Below are positions 11,473 through 24,378 of a stretch of DNA of 64,000 nt, one piece after another. The stretch lies in contig JH156524.1 of NCBI GenBank assembly GCA_000226015.1, forward strand, positions 107,112 to 171,111, in the 5' to 3' direction. The translations under genes were made by a program, and so were the position numbers. Below the pieces are notes generated by a model. The model did not search any database. It had not been told where the DNA came from and was given only the letters and a program-made list of their open reading frames with translations. Each line of letters begins with the position of its first letter. Positions within the stretch are counted from its first letter, which is position 1. Source of the DNA: Mnemiopsis leidyi (taxonomy: Eukaryota > Ctenophora > Tentaculata > Lobata > Bolinopsidae).

Positions 11473-11926
11473 TGTGCGTCTCTCGTATCACATGCACTAT
11501 CATGGGGTAGGCGTCAGTCACGAGCTTTATGTTGGAACAGTAATATTATAGGTAATGTTGGAACAGTTATGCGCCCTGAACCTCTATTGTTATATTAGTT
11601 ATAGGTAATGCTGGGACTGTTTGGCGCCCTGAACCTCTATACTCTATAGTCTATACATTATCACGAGGACGCCGGCTTAACTGCGTTATGGATTATCGTA
11701 TTGTGATTTAAGTCATTAATAGACTGACCAAGCAATAAATACATGTTCTTTTTGACGCGAAAACAATTCGCAAAACCCGCAAAAACCCGCAAAAACATGA
11801 AAAATCAACCCCTCAGAATATTGAAACAAAGGCATCAGCGAATTTAGCCACTTAAAAAGCTCCAAAAGTTACCGTCTAGATTCTCATCGCTGCATATTAA
11901 AAGTGTCACTTAGCAACCAAGCGAGT

Positions 11927-11965
11927 CACGTGATAGCAACCAGCGCAACAAGTGACAAACACGTG
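11927..11965. promoter_or_regulatory. Paired E-boxes upstream of the minus-strand gene
   Basis: CACGTG sits at 11927-11932 (as the 8-mer TCACGTGA) and at 11960-11965, 33 bp apart and about 460-490 bp upstream of the first ATG at 11472. The position suits a promoter-proximal element, but no TATA box or start site can be fixed from sequence alone. Confidence 0.3.
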
Positions 11966-12289
11966 ATCTAGTCAGACCGAAGTGCCGGGAATGCCGTTGA
12001 AAGGTATGTCCACCTTGTGAACCTACTCACCAAAACTTTTTGCGGCCAGCAGAATTTCATCGGTTGAAAATGGGTTCAAAGTTGGTCAAGTAACTATGTA
12101 AAGCATAAGGTTATAGATTCAGTTATAAAGTTAGTTAAGTTAGTTTTATGCCATGAAGACTGACCAGTGACCAGCTGTGTGTGAAGGAAGGTCATTTGTT
12201 TGAGCTAGTCGTCCAGCTATTCCCACCCCTCTGATAATAAATAATTGAACACACGGTAGCACTTCAATCTGGCGTCCAGTAGAGAAAGG

Positions 12290-12354
12290 TATTTTTGGGG
12301 AGGGTCACCAATAGTTTATGTCAATGGAAAATATGAGACCCTTCCCCAAAAATA
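12290..12354. mobile_element. Short MITE-like element with inverted ends
   Basis: TATTTTTGGGGAGGGTC on the left is mirrored by GACCCTTCCCCAAAAATA on the right, differing by one base, around a core of about 30 bp. The left flank (AGAGAAAGGTATTTTT) is shared with the element at 50790. It looks like an internally deleted copy of the same family. Confidence 0.5.
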
Positions 12355-13355
12355 TTGTTCTTCTCAGCAGAATAATATGTTTGTAATAGTTTACCTAACA
12401 GATTTATTAAAATTTGCATCAACCGTGCTAAAGAGTGATTGATATATTTTAGAAGCCTGTACTTTGGATTGGTATTGGATGGTCGTTTGAATGGTAACTG
12501 GCAAGCTTCGTTTGATTGTTTGTTCATCATCGATTAAGATAAATGATATTGGAATAACAAGATAATTGATATTGGAATAATAAGATAATTGATATCCGAG
12601 TGGGGAGTGTCCTGGAGCCCTCTTGAACTTTACCATTTTCTCCTTTTAAGGACAGTGAGGAACTCATTGAATTCAAACCTCATTAAAACTAGTTCGTAAG
12701 ATCACGTTTTCGTTCATCTTCCAGTCAGCTTCATATTGAACAAAAAAGGGTCATCAGCCTTTGTTTGAACACATGTTAAGGAAGAAGTCTGACAAAGAAC
12801 TTAACTCCTATTACCATGCACAAAGAGTTATCAGGTAAAATGTTCACTAACGTTAAGCAGGAACACAAATTTGTGTCGTTAACAAGGAGAGGCCCAATTC
12901 CTTTCGCTTCAATGCTTTTTGATTTTGTTCGTTATCTAGTGAAATTTAAGAAATTCATATATTTCAGAAACTTGCTTTTAAAAGAAGAAAAACTGCAGAG
13001 GTCCCACTCACTGAGTTTGAGGAGTCACGTGCTGACAGAAATATTTGGGCCAGAAGTGATTGGACCCTCGAACATAGTCATTAGTTAACAGCATTAGTAA
13101 ACTCCGACATCAAATGTGGCACATTTTAAACAGAATTTCTGTGCTGCAGCCGGCTGTGCCAGAATTTAATCCTAGATGGTTCTGTATACATTCAGTTTGG
13201 TTCTATTTTTAGCACATGAGGCACGTTTTTTCGGGTTCAAACGGCCAGATGGGCCAATTTTCCGTTTTTGCTTGACTTAGTCTGTATTTTAAAACTAAAT
13301 ACTCAGTAATCTTAGTGTTTACTTGACTTTAAATTTACGATTTTACCAGTCAAAC

Positions 13356-13927
13356 ATGGTAGTGATAGACACAGAGCCGTGGGCGGAATCCACTAAGAGA
13401 GAAGACGTTCATTCCATCATTTCCAACAGAGATTTTTTCGGATTCCAAGATTTAGCAAGTGACTACTATCAGGTAGCTATTGAACTTTCTAACATTTCAA
13501 AGGTTTATTTTTCCAGACTCCCATACTATCCAACCCGTTGAAGCAAGAATGTAAAATATTGCAACAATTTACGAGCGAGGTGTTGCTGAATATTGTGTTG
13601 ATATAACCTTCAGACAAGCCTGGTGAAAATTTTTGCTCTCTAAGTCTCTAACGTAGCAAATAGATCAAATCGCTCCAGTATGATAACAACCCTGAGATAT
13701 TAAAAGTTAACGGCATGGAGATATTACATTTTTGTGAAGACATTGACCTATTTCATACCACGGTAGAACGGTATATCTGCCAATGACGGATTTCGCCAAG
13801 TATGTTTTTTCGCTAACGGTTGTTCAGGCTTCTTTACCCCTCTGGCTGTAGGATCTTTTGTCTTCCATGGTTTAATCAGGAAATTTACGGGAATAGCACG
13901 CAGCAGGGAGTCTACCAAAGTTGACAG
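13356..13927 (+). CDS. Possible N-terminal exons of the DEG/ENaC gene
   Basis: Two tentative pieces. The first starts at ATG 13356 (MVVIDTEPWAES) and could leave at A|GTGACT near 13459. The second runs from acceptor TTCAG or GTAG (13828 or 13852) to GACAG|GTTATC at 13927 and reads FVFHGLIRKFTGIARSR. The His-Gly just before the first membrane segment is a conserved DEG/ENaC gating motif, so this is a good positional match. Joining 13927 to 14558 keeps the frame. The start and the first donor are weak guesses. Confidence 0.3.
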
Positions 13928-14557
13928 GTTATCTGCAGGTTATTACCAACGCATCCATTTGGCATCGGCCGTCGGAACAGCGTCCTGGTTTTAAGTTTTA
14001 TGAAACGAAGCCCCCTCTTTTTAATGTAATGGCTACAAAAATATCATCAATGGGCGGTCTTCGAAGTGCCAAGCTGTTCGACATGGAATGGTTTGTCATA
14101 ACTGGAGAGCTGGAGTTGGTGGGCTGGTGGCGTTTGCCCTATCAAATCCTGTTTCCATAGGTTGAAAATATTTGCAAATAGTTAAAAGTTGGCGTCGTTT
14201 AAAGTGCAGTTTAAAATTTCGTATTCGCCTGCCGGCTTAACGATACAAGGATACCAGGCGATGTGACCAGTATCCGCCGACTCCCTAGGAAGGTTGACAA
14301 AGTTAAATTTAAGGCGCTCAAGGTCTGACGCAAATCACTCGGTAAGAACGGGGAGTTGATGTTACGCTTTGAATCTTCGGCCGTTATATCCACGGAGAGG
14401 AGTCTTTCTATTCCCTCCCAGACTCCCGCACTAAGCTTTAGGTTCACTTCTCTCTGTTGGTCACTACAAGGTAATAATTTTGAGGCATCACGTGAAGATT
14501 TTCACAGTTTCTGTCACGGTAACAATTTAAAACCCGCCAGGTCCTACGACAGAGAAG

Positions 14558-16709
14558 TCGACCCAGTATCTGTCGGATAGTCTGGACGGTAACGATCACC
14601 GGTTTGCTGTGTGTCACCCTCTACATGGTCTACAAGCTCATCAGCGACTTTCTCCAGTTCAACTCCTTCAACGTGTCCTCCACCAAGTGGACGAACAACC
14701 TCACACTTCCCGCCATATCGATCTGTGGTACAAACTTTATCAACTACACAGCCTTATCTGCGGATTTCAGACATTTCAACACCAGTTCGGGGAACGAGGA
14801 CCTTCTGGAGGACTTTGACAATCTTTTGACAGAATTAAAGAAATTCTCGACGTATGGGAACGTTCTAGAATATTTGGATCTGGACCAGTACAGAGATCTG
14901 TTAGCGTGGGAAGAGGAACACGGGTCGATTACATCAAATTTTAGGACGGGTATTTATGACATGCTGGTAGGAGAGTGGGACTATCTGTTCAGAGGATCCG
15001 GGCACCTGATAGAGAATCCAGCTAAGTTGGTCAACCCCACTGAATTGGGGCTGTGCCTTGAGCTGAACGATGGAGGCAACATGAAGCAGGACATCAGTGG
15101 ATCAAATGGAGGGATTGTTCTGGATCTGGATGCGAAAGTGCGGGATTACCTCTTCACAACCGCTACTAAAGGATTTGTAATCTTCATCAGGGACCAGGAC
15201 GAAACACTCATGTTGGACAAGGCAGGGTACCTGGTATCCCCGGGCACTGAGGCGTACATAAAACTCTCTGCTCGGACGGTAAGTAGACTAGGGAAGCCTC
15301 ACGGAACCTGCCAAAACAATCTGAGTAAGTACTCCAAGTACGGGAAAAGATTCGAGAGTGTCAGAGAGTGCAAGCAGAGACAAAGGATTGAGGCTATGGT
15401 GGAGCATTGCGGGTGTATACCCTGGTACTTTGCTAACAGGATGATCAGTATGAAGAAGCTTGATGTTCTAGATGAGGCTGTTGAGGTGATAAGGAGTACG
15501 ACAAGTGAAGATCACCGTGATGTTGATTACCCTGATGAAGATGATGAGTCTGATACTGATAAAGAGGACAAAGAAGAAGAGGCAGCGACGAGCTCTACTG
15601 AAGAAGATGGACAAACTGACCCCGAAACTGAAGAAGAAGAAGATAAAGAAGAAAGTGAGCAACCTACGAGTAAAAAGGGTAGTGAACCCGAACCCGAACC
15701 CGATCAAGATGAAGAAGGGGGTGATGTGCTGCCAACAAGTGGAGATAATAACAAATCAGAAGAGGACCGACCAATCGATGACAATGGTAATGGTGAATCA
15801 AAAGAGGAACCGCCAACTGATAGCAATGAGGGTGAAACTGGTGAGGTAGAACCAACAAACGCGAGGAAAAAGAAAAGATCTGTGAAAACTGTTATATTTA
15901 AGGAAACATTACCTTCACCCAAGATGAGAAATCTCTTCAGCAACATAAATTCAAGATTAGTCAACAAAAAGAGTAAACGTAGAGCTGACCCGCCCGAAAA
16001 CCTAGAAAAACGAGAAGCTCCTACACAATGGTGGCCAACCCCAGAACCCATCCACCAATCCAACTACTCGGACTACATCTGTACCTTCACAATGCAAGCT
16101 GTGTGTGATAGTGTGATAGAAGAGGAGATCAAAAGAGGGAAACTCCAGATGAAGGGATGTCCGGAACCCTGCTCTTACAATGAGTGGGACGTGGAGCTCG
16201 CTACCACCGTCTTTCCCTCCACCGAGAAGTACTTCGACTCCTTCATCAAGTTCGAGGTATACGTTGATCCTGCACCAGATTTCACGTACGCTCGGGAGAA
16301 TATGGCAAGAGTACATATATTTTATGACGATATAAAGTTTGATATTCAAAAGCAGCAGAAGGCATACGAGGCGCAGAACTTTATCGCAGAATTTGGAGGG
16401 ACCGTAGACTTGTTTATAGGGTTTTCCTTCTTTACAATCTTCCAGCTGATAGAGATCGCATTGGCTGCTTGCGTCTACAAGTGTATGTGTTGGAGAAAAG
16501 GTTCAGCTTCGTGTGAAAGGAGCGTTAGTCTACCTTCGCTAGATGAGCGCGACTTTGCACGTGCAAAGAGAGACAATGTTGATGCCGAGATCAGTAATGG
16601 TAAAGTAAATGGCGAGACTATCGAAGTAAATATTTTAAGATATGATTTAGATAGACAAGATAAGACAAATGAGGATAACGCAAACGTTTATGACGTTGCA
16701 ACAGAGTAA
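14558..16709 (+). CDS. DEG/ENaC family sodium channel subunit, main exon
   Basis: One long exon encodes most of an amiloride-sensitive-type (degenerin/ENaC/ASIC) channel. TM1 lies at about 14577-14642, followed by the family signature LPAISICGTNF. The extracellular loop has ordered cysteines (ECKQRQ...HCGCIPWYF, later MKGCPEPCSYNEW with the usual Tyr and a following FPS). TM2 at about 16412-16490 carries the G-x-S selectivity filter as GFS (16419-16427) in DLFIGFSFFTIFQ. A short cytoplasmic tail follows and ends at TAA. The loop is interrupted by about 195 acidic residues (about 15460-16050) with a furin-like site RKKKR|S at 15864-15881. Family assignment is firm; ion, ligand and tissue are unknown. 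The frame upstream is open only to 14523, so an N-terminal exon is required. Confidence 0.92.
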
Positions 16710-16943
16710 CAGACAGTACAATCAAGTCGTAGCAAAAGAGAAATTTTTGTCTTAGGGGCGTTACAATGTCCCGATTGTTCGACGGAATCATTATCAACGC
16801 TAGCTTTACAGTACTTTATATGTTTGCAATATTATGGTAAATAATTTGAAGACGGCGACCGAGAATACTTCAAAATGAAAAATCTGACATCCTGAAATGT
16901 TCAAGACTGTAAAACGTCAGCGTCAGTGAACGGAGTGTCATAA

Positions 16944-16949
16944 AATAAA
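16944..16949 (+). terminator. Candidate poly(A) signal of the channel gene
   Basis: AATAAA lies about 235 bp after the channel stop codon, on the same strand and with no other gene between. Typical 3' UTR distance; the cleavage site is not fixed. Confidence 0.45.
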
Positions 16950-19129
16950 TAACACTATTAGCGTCAAGTATTTTGCTACCCCTAGTACCTTAGAACACGT
17001 TGAAAAATGGATAGTTTCTCGGACACGTGCAGCTTGAAGTTCGTGATTTAATCTTTGGAATGAGCTTTACATTCTATTGCCGACGATGAACAAAATATGC
17101 CCGAATAAGGTAAAGGATAATCGATGTTCTGATATTGCCTAAGTTATCATCATAAGTTATCCTCCCAGTGACGAAAAATCGGAAAGTTCTCTCTGATTCC
17201 TGGAAAGGAGGGATCGAATGCGAGAAAATGACTGGCTGGCTGTCAAGTAAGCGCTGTCAAGTAAGCGCTACAAATATTAATATATTGCAAGTGCAGCAGA
17301 GACCTTATGGAAACCTTACTTTGCCACATGAATTAGGAGACAACATTATGCATATAACAGCCCAATCGCCTGGTGTAAGACTAATGGCATTATATTTCAC
17401 GATATAGCAGATAGCAGGTCGGGACTTGACGATGTTATCTTGATGGTATCCTCGATCCGATATCTTAATTGTAACACCTGATATGTGCGATCTATAACGT
17501 CACATCAGGCTTTATTCCAGCACAGATCCTAACATGTAACATAGAATGTAACGTAGAAGTAGCAACTGTTAGCACTTTAAAAGTCAGGGCCCCAGTAAGG
17601 TCATCAAGTTGGTTAGGGCCAGGCGCTGAGGGGGGAGGTGAGGTTTAACAAGCGGCCGAGCTCTACATTAGTTACGACACTTTGACAGAAAGACTGGGGT
17701 TTGCAGTTACTGTTAACATCATGAGCAGGGCTACCACACGGAAAGTTTTGTAGGGGAGTACGGTGTATACCCTGTCACCGTAACCTTCTGAGAAACAGAG
17801 CTAAAATTAGGAGAAGTGACAGCGAGGGAAAATGTTAAAGCAACAAATGGGCGGTTTAGCAACAAATTGAGAGTTTTAATAACGTTTTATTGCAATAAAA
17901 TATGCATCTAACACACTGAAAACATGCCAAAGTATCAAAATTAGACGGCTCGGCAATTATTTCTCAAATAAATTACGCTAAGGTTACATGGGATATATTA
18001 TATTTTCTGAAGGAGCAGGTCCGTGGGTAGCTCTGACAGAAAAGGTAGAAAGGAAGCTTTCTCAGCCAACCAGCTTCATCCGGGTTGAACCAACGTGTTT
18101 CTCCTTTTTCATTGGCTAAAAGAAGAAAATGCTGGGTTTTGATTGGTTAAGAGGGTGAAATTCTGGGCTCTGGTTTGTCAAGACTGGGTAAATGGCCTAC
18201 ATTTTAACTGCTACATTTTTGAATAATTGAATTATCTTGTAATCCAACGGCTGTACATTAAATCGCTTAAAAATGAATTGAGTAAGTAGGTCATAATATG
18301 CAAATGAAGCGAAAATGTTTGCAATCGAATCAGAGAACATTTAGAGACTGATTTATACGTTCTTACGCACGGCTTGGTCCGAATCTTTAGTCCTATTCTG
18401 GAAAAGGTAAGTTGGGGGACAAACGACAGATAAACATACAAACAGCGGAAGAAGCCCATTATCGGACTAATTGATTTCAAGTCGAGTTAATTGGAACAAA
18501 ACATTTCTTCGGATTTAAGCTCAACAAAGGGAAGCCGAGGTGAATGTGACAGGGCTTAACTCGGAAGAATTATGTATTTTTACTTAGCACAGTAATTTTA
18601 CTCCAGTTAAGAAATTCATTCACGGACAAACATATTCGTTTCATGGTAAACTTACGGGTATTCTTCATTAATATGGTAAATCAGCTTAGTAAAACTTTTA
18701 GCTTTGACACTACTCACATCCTAACCCTAACATTGGACAACGAAATTCATTATATCGCAGAGGCAGGGAAAATATATAGCAAGAAATTGTAAACGGCAAG
18801 CTGCAGTGCTCCGTATTTTGACAGTTAATTTGGAAACCATAAAAAGTAAGTCCGGACCAGATTAAATCATGGGCTAAGCAAAAATGTGGGGATGTCCACT
18901 AAAATCTATTTGACTCTCTAAACAACAGGAATAACAAAGTTTACACCAAACACACTAACCACGAAAAGTATTCTTATTAGGAGTTCCAGATAAGAACACA
19001 ATTGAACAGGGAGGTTCGGTGAAGGAGGGAGGAACGCACAGAGCGCAGCGTTCGCAGCTGCAGAGAGAGAGAGCTCACATTTACTATTGCTGTCAACACA
19101 AAGCGCGCTCTCATCGTCCACGTGCAGAT

Positions 19130-19195
19130 TTATCCACCAATCAGCGACTAGGACCGCTTGGTTTCAGCCAACCAGGAGAGAGTATTTATATTAGC
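19130..19195 (+). promoter_or_regulatory. Possible core promoter (CCAAT and TATA-like)
   Basis: CCACCAATCAGC and CAGCCAACCAGG precede GTATTTATATTAGC at about 19182, an arrangement like a CCAAT/TATA promoter. It is the only such grouping in the 10-kb gap. No coding exon follows directly: the next ATG (near 19229) opens only twelve codons. It could serve a 5' UTR exon of the gene at 26780. Confidence 0.25.
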
Positions 19196-22100
19196 TGGCC
19201 GGGCGATAAGTTGGGGAATCCTACATTATGGAAAAACAACCAGCAGTGCTAGGCGACTACACTTGAATAGTTCACTTGTCGAGTTCACTGTTTGGTTGGT
19301 TCACACTGATAATCAGTGCCTGGTGAAAAACAGAGTTCTGAGGCAGTGGAGACTAGGTGACATAAACTTTCTAGGCTGTTAAGCTGACAAGGACAGCTGA
19401 GACACCTTTTTGTGAAAAGTGGTTACCATTAACCTTGGCCTAGAATTTTATCTATGATTCAAAATGCTCTTAAATTTTAAAAATAAGTATAATATTTCTT
19501 TACAACTCTAGAAACGTTCCGGCTTCTTTCTTTCCCAGATTCTCTGAGATTAAGGACAAACATTTACAGCCAAACTTGGGTTAAGTAAGACAAAGATAAC
19601 ACACTAGCTGTAAACTGCTGAGTGTTATAGCTGTAGTAGCCAGTGTAGCTGTAGCAGAGAAGCAAAGAGAGAGCTTCACACCCATATATGTAGTGATATC
19701 GACATATCACATGTTATTCATTGTGGAGTTGAGTGTAGGAGCCAGGGTCAAATAACGGGACAATGCAGGTTCCGTTGTAAGCAATCATTTACAATTTTAT
19801 GAAATAATGAAACGTCGGGATCAGCGAAAAATAACTAAAACCATCAATCTATAAACAATTGAACAAAAATCGAATTGTGACCAGCCCGGTGGAGCATGTT
19901 GCTAACACAGAAGATTTAAAAACTGCAAAACTAAAAAGAGCGTAACTAGGAACAATAAATGTTGTATGAAGAACTGAGGACACCCACAAAAAGAGGACTC
20001 TGCTGTATGTGATAACTCCTTACTGAGCCTCATTTAAATGTTAGCTCGACTCAATCTAATTACACAAGTTCCGAACTAAGCCAGAACTCTGAATATCCGT
20101 GTCAGTCTGGGCAAAAGTAATTCAATCCGTGTCGTACAAAAACATGGTGTTGGGATCAGATCAGCATTCGATCTCATGATTGAATCTTGCGAATTTTGTC
20201 AGGTTCTAATTTACTAATTAACTATTTAATGGTCCCCTAAGTGGAAAGTTCCACATGATAATATCCAGATTGTTCCAGCTTCAAGCCAATCGCATGCCAG
20301 ACGCATTCCAGTGAATACAGACATGGCAGCTCGAAAATAAATCATTGTGTTCCAAAATAGCCCGTCGGAAATTTCATATATTGCCCAAACTGTACGCTCC
20401 CAGAGCTCACTAAAGTTGGACCTTAGCTGCGGTATGGCTTACAGGAGAGTTTTCCAGGATAATTCCGACATAATGCTGTTGATAGATGTTGTCAACTGTG
20501 TGTAGTCACGTGACGGCACTATATGACATGAAGTTATTTCAGGGCAAAACGAATCACGTGGTGTCTTGTCCGGAAGGTTCAGTAACGGCTAACGAAATCA
20601 GGGTTAACAGCTCCCGTCACGGCTCACCGGGTTAAACCTTGATTAGGACCCGGACTTAGTGGTCATGTCAACGTGGTGTTGTTTCGCATAGTGAAAATTG
20701 GGTATGCTTGACGATGTCGGACGATATATAACTACTGTCGACAAAATTACTTGCAATAACGTGATTACGTGAGACAAAATATGTCTCCTACGTCATTAAT
20801 GTAAACTCGACAAGTCGACGACGAACATTATATTTTCAAAATTTGTTTTTAAGATGGATTTTTTGAACCAAATGACTTTTCACCACACCAAAAGAATATA
20901 GGGGACCAATTCTCAACAAAAATCATGTCGAGCATTGCAAAGATCTGACAAAACACTGCTGCTCACTAACTCTAAACTGCAATAGGACAGTATATATAGT
21001 AGCTGGGTGATGAAATGATGCTGAATTGTCGAGGAAAAAAATGTCCTGTCTGGGTTGGATACCAGACATCCCATTGTAGACTGGGTGATTCCTACAGTTC
21101 GACCCGTATCAACTTGAGCTAGGGTCCCGATGTCCGAAGTGTTAGGCAACTTGGCCTGAATTGGATAGAGAATTACATTTATAGTTACAATTCCACTGGT
21201 AAGTAACGTACGATGTAACATTTAAAATTTTAATTTACAGGTTATAAACAACTAAGCACGTCCATCACGAACAAAAGCAGTGCACTGCATTATGTCTTAT
21301 AAGGTAACCGCCTGCAACTTGAACCTCCAACTGAGATGTTTCAAGAAATCTCAGACACTTAATTGTCCAGCAATCCGATTTAGACATAGCTGAGGGCACT
21401 CCTTCGTGTCCTATTCAGTAAGTCAGTACGCTACGTCGCTACAAGGGATCTAAAAAGCTAAGGACGAATTCTTTTATGTGGTAGATATAGCTCCAGGTAA
21501 AATAATATAAAACATTTTGTTTCTGAAATCAAGGCAAAGAAATAACTGTACTATCACGACTTTGCTGGGGTAAGAGGGTAAATGTTGTGACTTGAGTTCA
21601 TTCACGCTCATATTCCTGGAAGCTTGTTGGCTCGTTAAGTAATCTCGATATTTCGGGCGATTGGTTAGACAATAGATGATGACAGATGATAATCACACCA
21701 CAATTGTAATAACATCTCAAATTAACACTTAGGTAAAGTCACGGCTATCTATAAACTTATAAACCGAGAGCCAATTTAGTCGTGACCTTCCACAATACCT
21801 CTTTAAGTTCTAGTGAATTTCAGATCTTCAATTTTTCGAAATCTTAATTACACAAGGTACATAAAATCGTATAAGTTATTTTTACAAGAAAGCTATGAAA
21901 TTATAGTTTTTGCGTTCAATCAGATCGGCTTAAATTGTCATCACGATCTTTTAAACATTTCAGTTAAAAATAGTGATCAAAATCAGTTTTAACATCAATT
22001 TTGCCATGGCAAAAACCCACGTTTTCAAGTCGAATGAGACCATGTAAGTATTAACTTAACTTGTACGTTTTCTATATGGTTGGACGGAGGGTACTTCAAT

Positions 22101-24364
22101 GTAAGAATGTATGAGAACTGAGAAGTCACCCAGCGTTGACAGAACTAAGGTGACCGGTGACCCTAAAGCAGCCTAGAACGCTAGAAAAAAACAGCTTGTC
22201 ATTACTATAGTGACGCCCCATGTCACAGTGAGACACAGTTAAAAAATCACGTAAGTCACGTTACCATGACAACAAAACCGATATGTTACCATGGGAAATG
22301 TGGAAGTTGAGTAAGTTATATTTGTCAGGTTGTCTGTTCAGTCACGTGACTGTACTTTCAGAGCTGGTCCAAATCTCATGGAAGCTTGAAGTGTGTCATC
22401 ACCAAAATGAAAGCGCACCGAGAGACCAAGACTCTAGAGTATGCTATAGTTGGGCCAAAAGCTCTTTGAAACATTCTGACCTAAGTCAGAAAAAGCTATC
22501 ATCGAGAAATGAGCTTCTAAGTTTTAGAGTATGGAATCTAGTGCAGACAACAACCAGCAATGTCACATTATCGCGCGGTGTCACGTGTCACGCACGAAAA
22601 AAGCTGCACCTAGCAAGGAAGATGGACGTCACGATGAGTGAATCAAAATTCAAAACTGAACTCTATCAATAACTGTGTACTGTAAAAGTGTAAACCTTTG
22701 TGTAAAAAGTAGAAAGAGACGCTGTGTAAAATGAATAAAGCAAAGAATAGACAGCAAAGTGGCAAATTATATAGTCGAGAGTAAACCATGACTCATGAGT
22801 CCAATATTAAACGTTGTCGAGTGACATGACGTATTTGATTACAAATAAAACTGTGTTTGATTTGATGTTTCGAGGCGTGCGATTTAGGGACGTGATCAAA
22901 ACTGGAACTAGTATTTATTTGAGACAGTGAGACACCATTGGGACAGGGACCTGACATAGATTTACTGAACATCGGTATCATTTCTAGTTATATCAACTGC
23001 AGCGCTGAAGTGTGTGTTCGTATAGCCATGAAATCTCATTTAGAGATAACCTCAAAATTTCCCCAGGGTTGAATTTGAGTTTGACAGACTTTCTCATGAT
23101 AGAGGTATCTGCTGTTCTAGTACCCTGAGTCAATAACACCTTGATTAATTACCAGTTAATTTCTTAGACGAAACTAATTTGTGCGGTTGAAAGTCTGTAA
23201 AAAACAATCCCTTATACCAAGTCTGTGGAAAGCTAAGATAGTCTAAATGGAAATTCGACAATAGATTGCTATATATCATTGCTTTTTCTTCGCATTTTAG
23301 GGCCAAATTTTGACAGAGTCTAGTCAGTTTTACAGGGAACCAAGACATTTCAATTAACAGTTAAGACAATACCTTTTGATTACTTCAATTAAGCAAACCG
23401 ATTTGCCAAACAATCAACCCCAGCAAGCCGATTGGCTGGGAGAATCAGGCGAGGAATTTTTGCAGCCTGTAAATTCAGTCGAGATAGAGTAAGCCATCTC
23501 AAGAAATAACGCCTGCTTGGACCAGACTTCATCACAGCCTCCGGTGGGAGGTATCCCAGCAACGACTCCCATACAAGAGTTGGGCTGGTGTAAAGACTGC
23601 CGAGTTTTAGTTTTTGTAAGTGCCATGCCTCACCACTCGTCTTACCGAGACTGAGTTCTTCTGGAAACTTCTATCTTTGTTCATCATATGGTGGGAATCA
23701 CGTCAGCCACAGTCTTACTCGAAATGTTTTTGTGCAGCTGAGCGCTTTCTCGCAGGTCGCAGGCCGCATAGTTGCAAATTGGAGTTCACCTCTCAAATGG
23801 CTGCACTAAGTAAATTTTGATGTCTGCTCGTTCGCCTTTCTTTCAAACTATTCTGTTTACTATCGTTTGAAGTGACGCAGGCTTACAGCCTGAATACCGC
23901 CACAACATTCTCGACTCATGGTACATTCTAGTTCTAAATTTCAGCTGCTGCTTTGATAACGCTTTTAAATCTTCCCTAGTCTCGACACAGAGTAAGAAAC
24001 TTTCATCAGGTTCTACAGAATATGTTTCTCATAAAATAGCACAGATCCTTATTCCTGTAAAATTTGTAGGTCCATAACCTACTGTCTAACTGTCACGGAC
24101 TTAACGCGTTCACGCATTTCAGCCTTTACGAATTTTGAGGTAATTCCGGACGCAAATCGCCCGAGAGAACCTCAAAACAATACCCAATATTTTTACCATT
24201 TCTCGCAATTTATATGTCACTGTTTGTAAATGCACTATATGCATGGTCACAAAGAAGAGTATTATTCTAGCGTACCAAACTCTGCTCTGAATTCTTGTGA
24301 CTGTAAAAAGTATGCACGTACATAAGAGGCGGAAGCAAGAACGTAACAATTGGGGATTTATGCA

Positions 24365-24378
24365 GTAACCATGGCAAC
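24365..24378 (+). promoter_or_regulatory. Perfect RFX X-box
   Basis: GTAACCATGGCAAC fits GTNRCC-N2-RGYAAC with no mismatch. It lies 2.4 kb upstream of the start codon at 26780, itself inside a one-mismatch X-box. Motif evidence only. Confidence 0.35.

Noticed and set aside
22283-22672. Plus-strand frame of 129 codons
   Set aside because: No domain, ordinary intergenic composition, no neighbouring exons.
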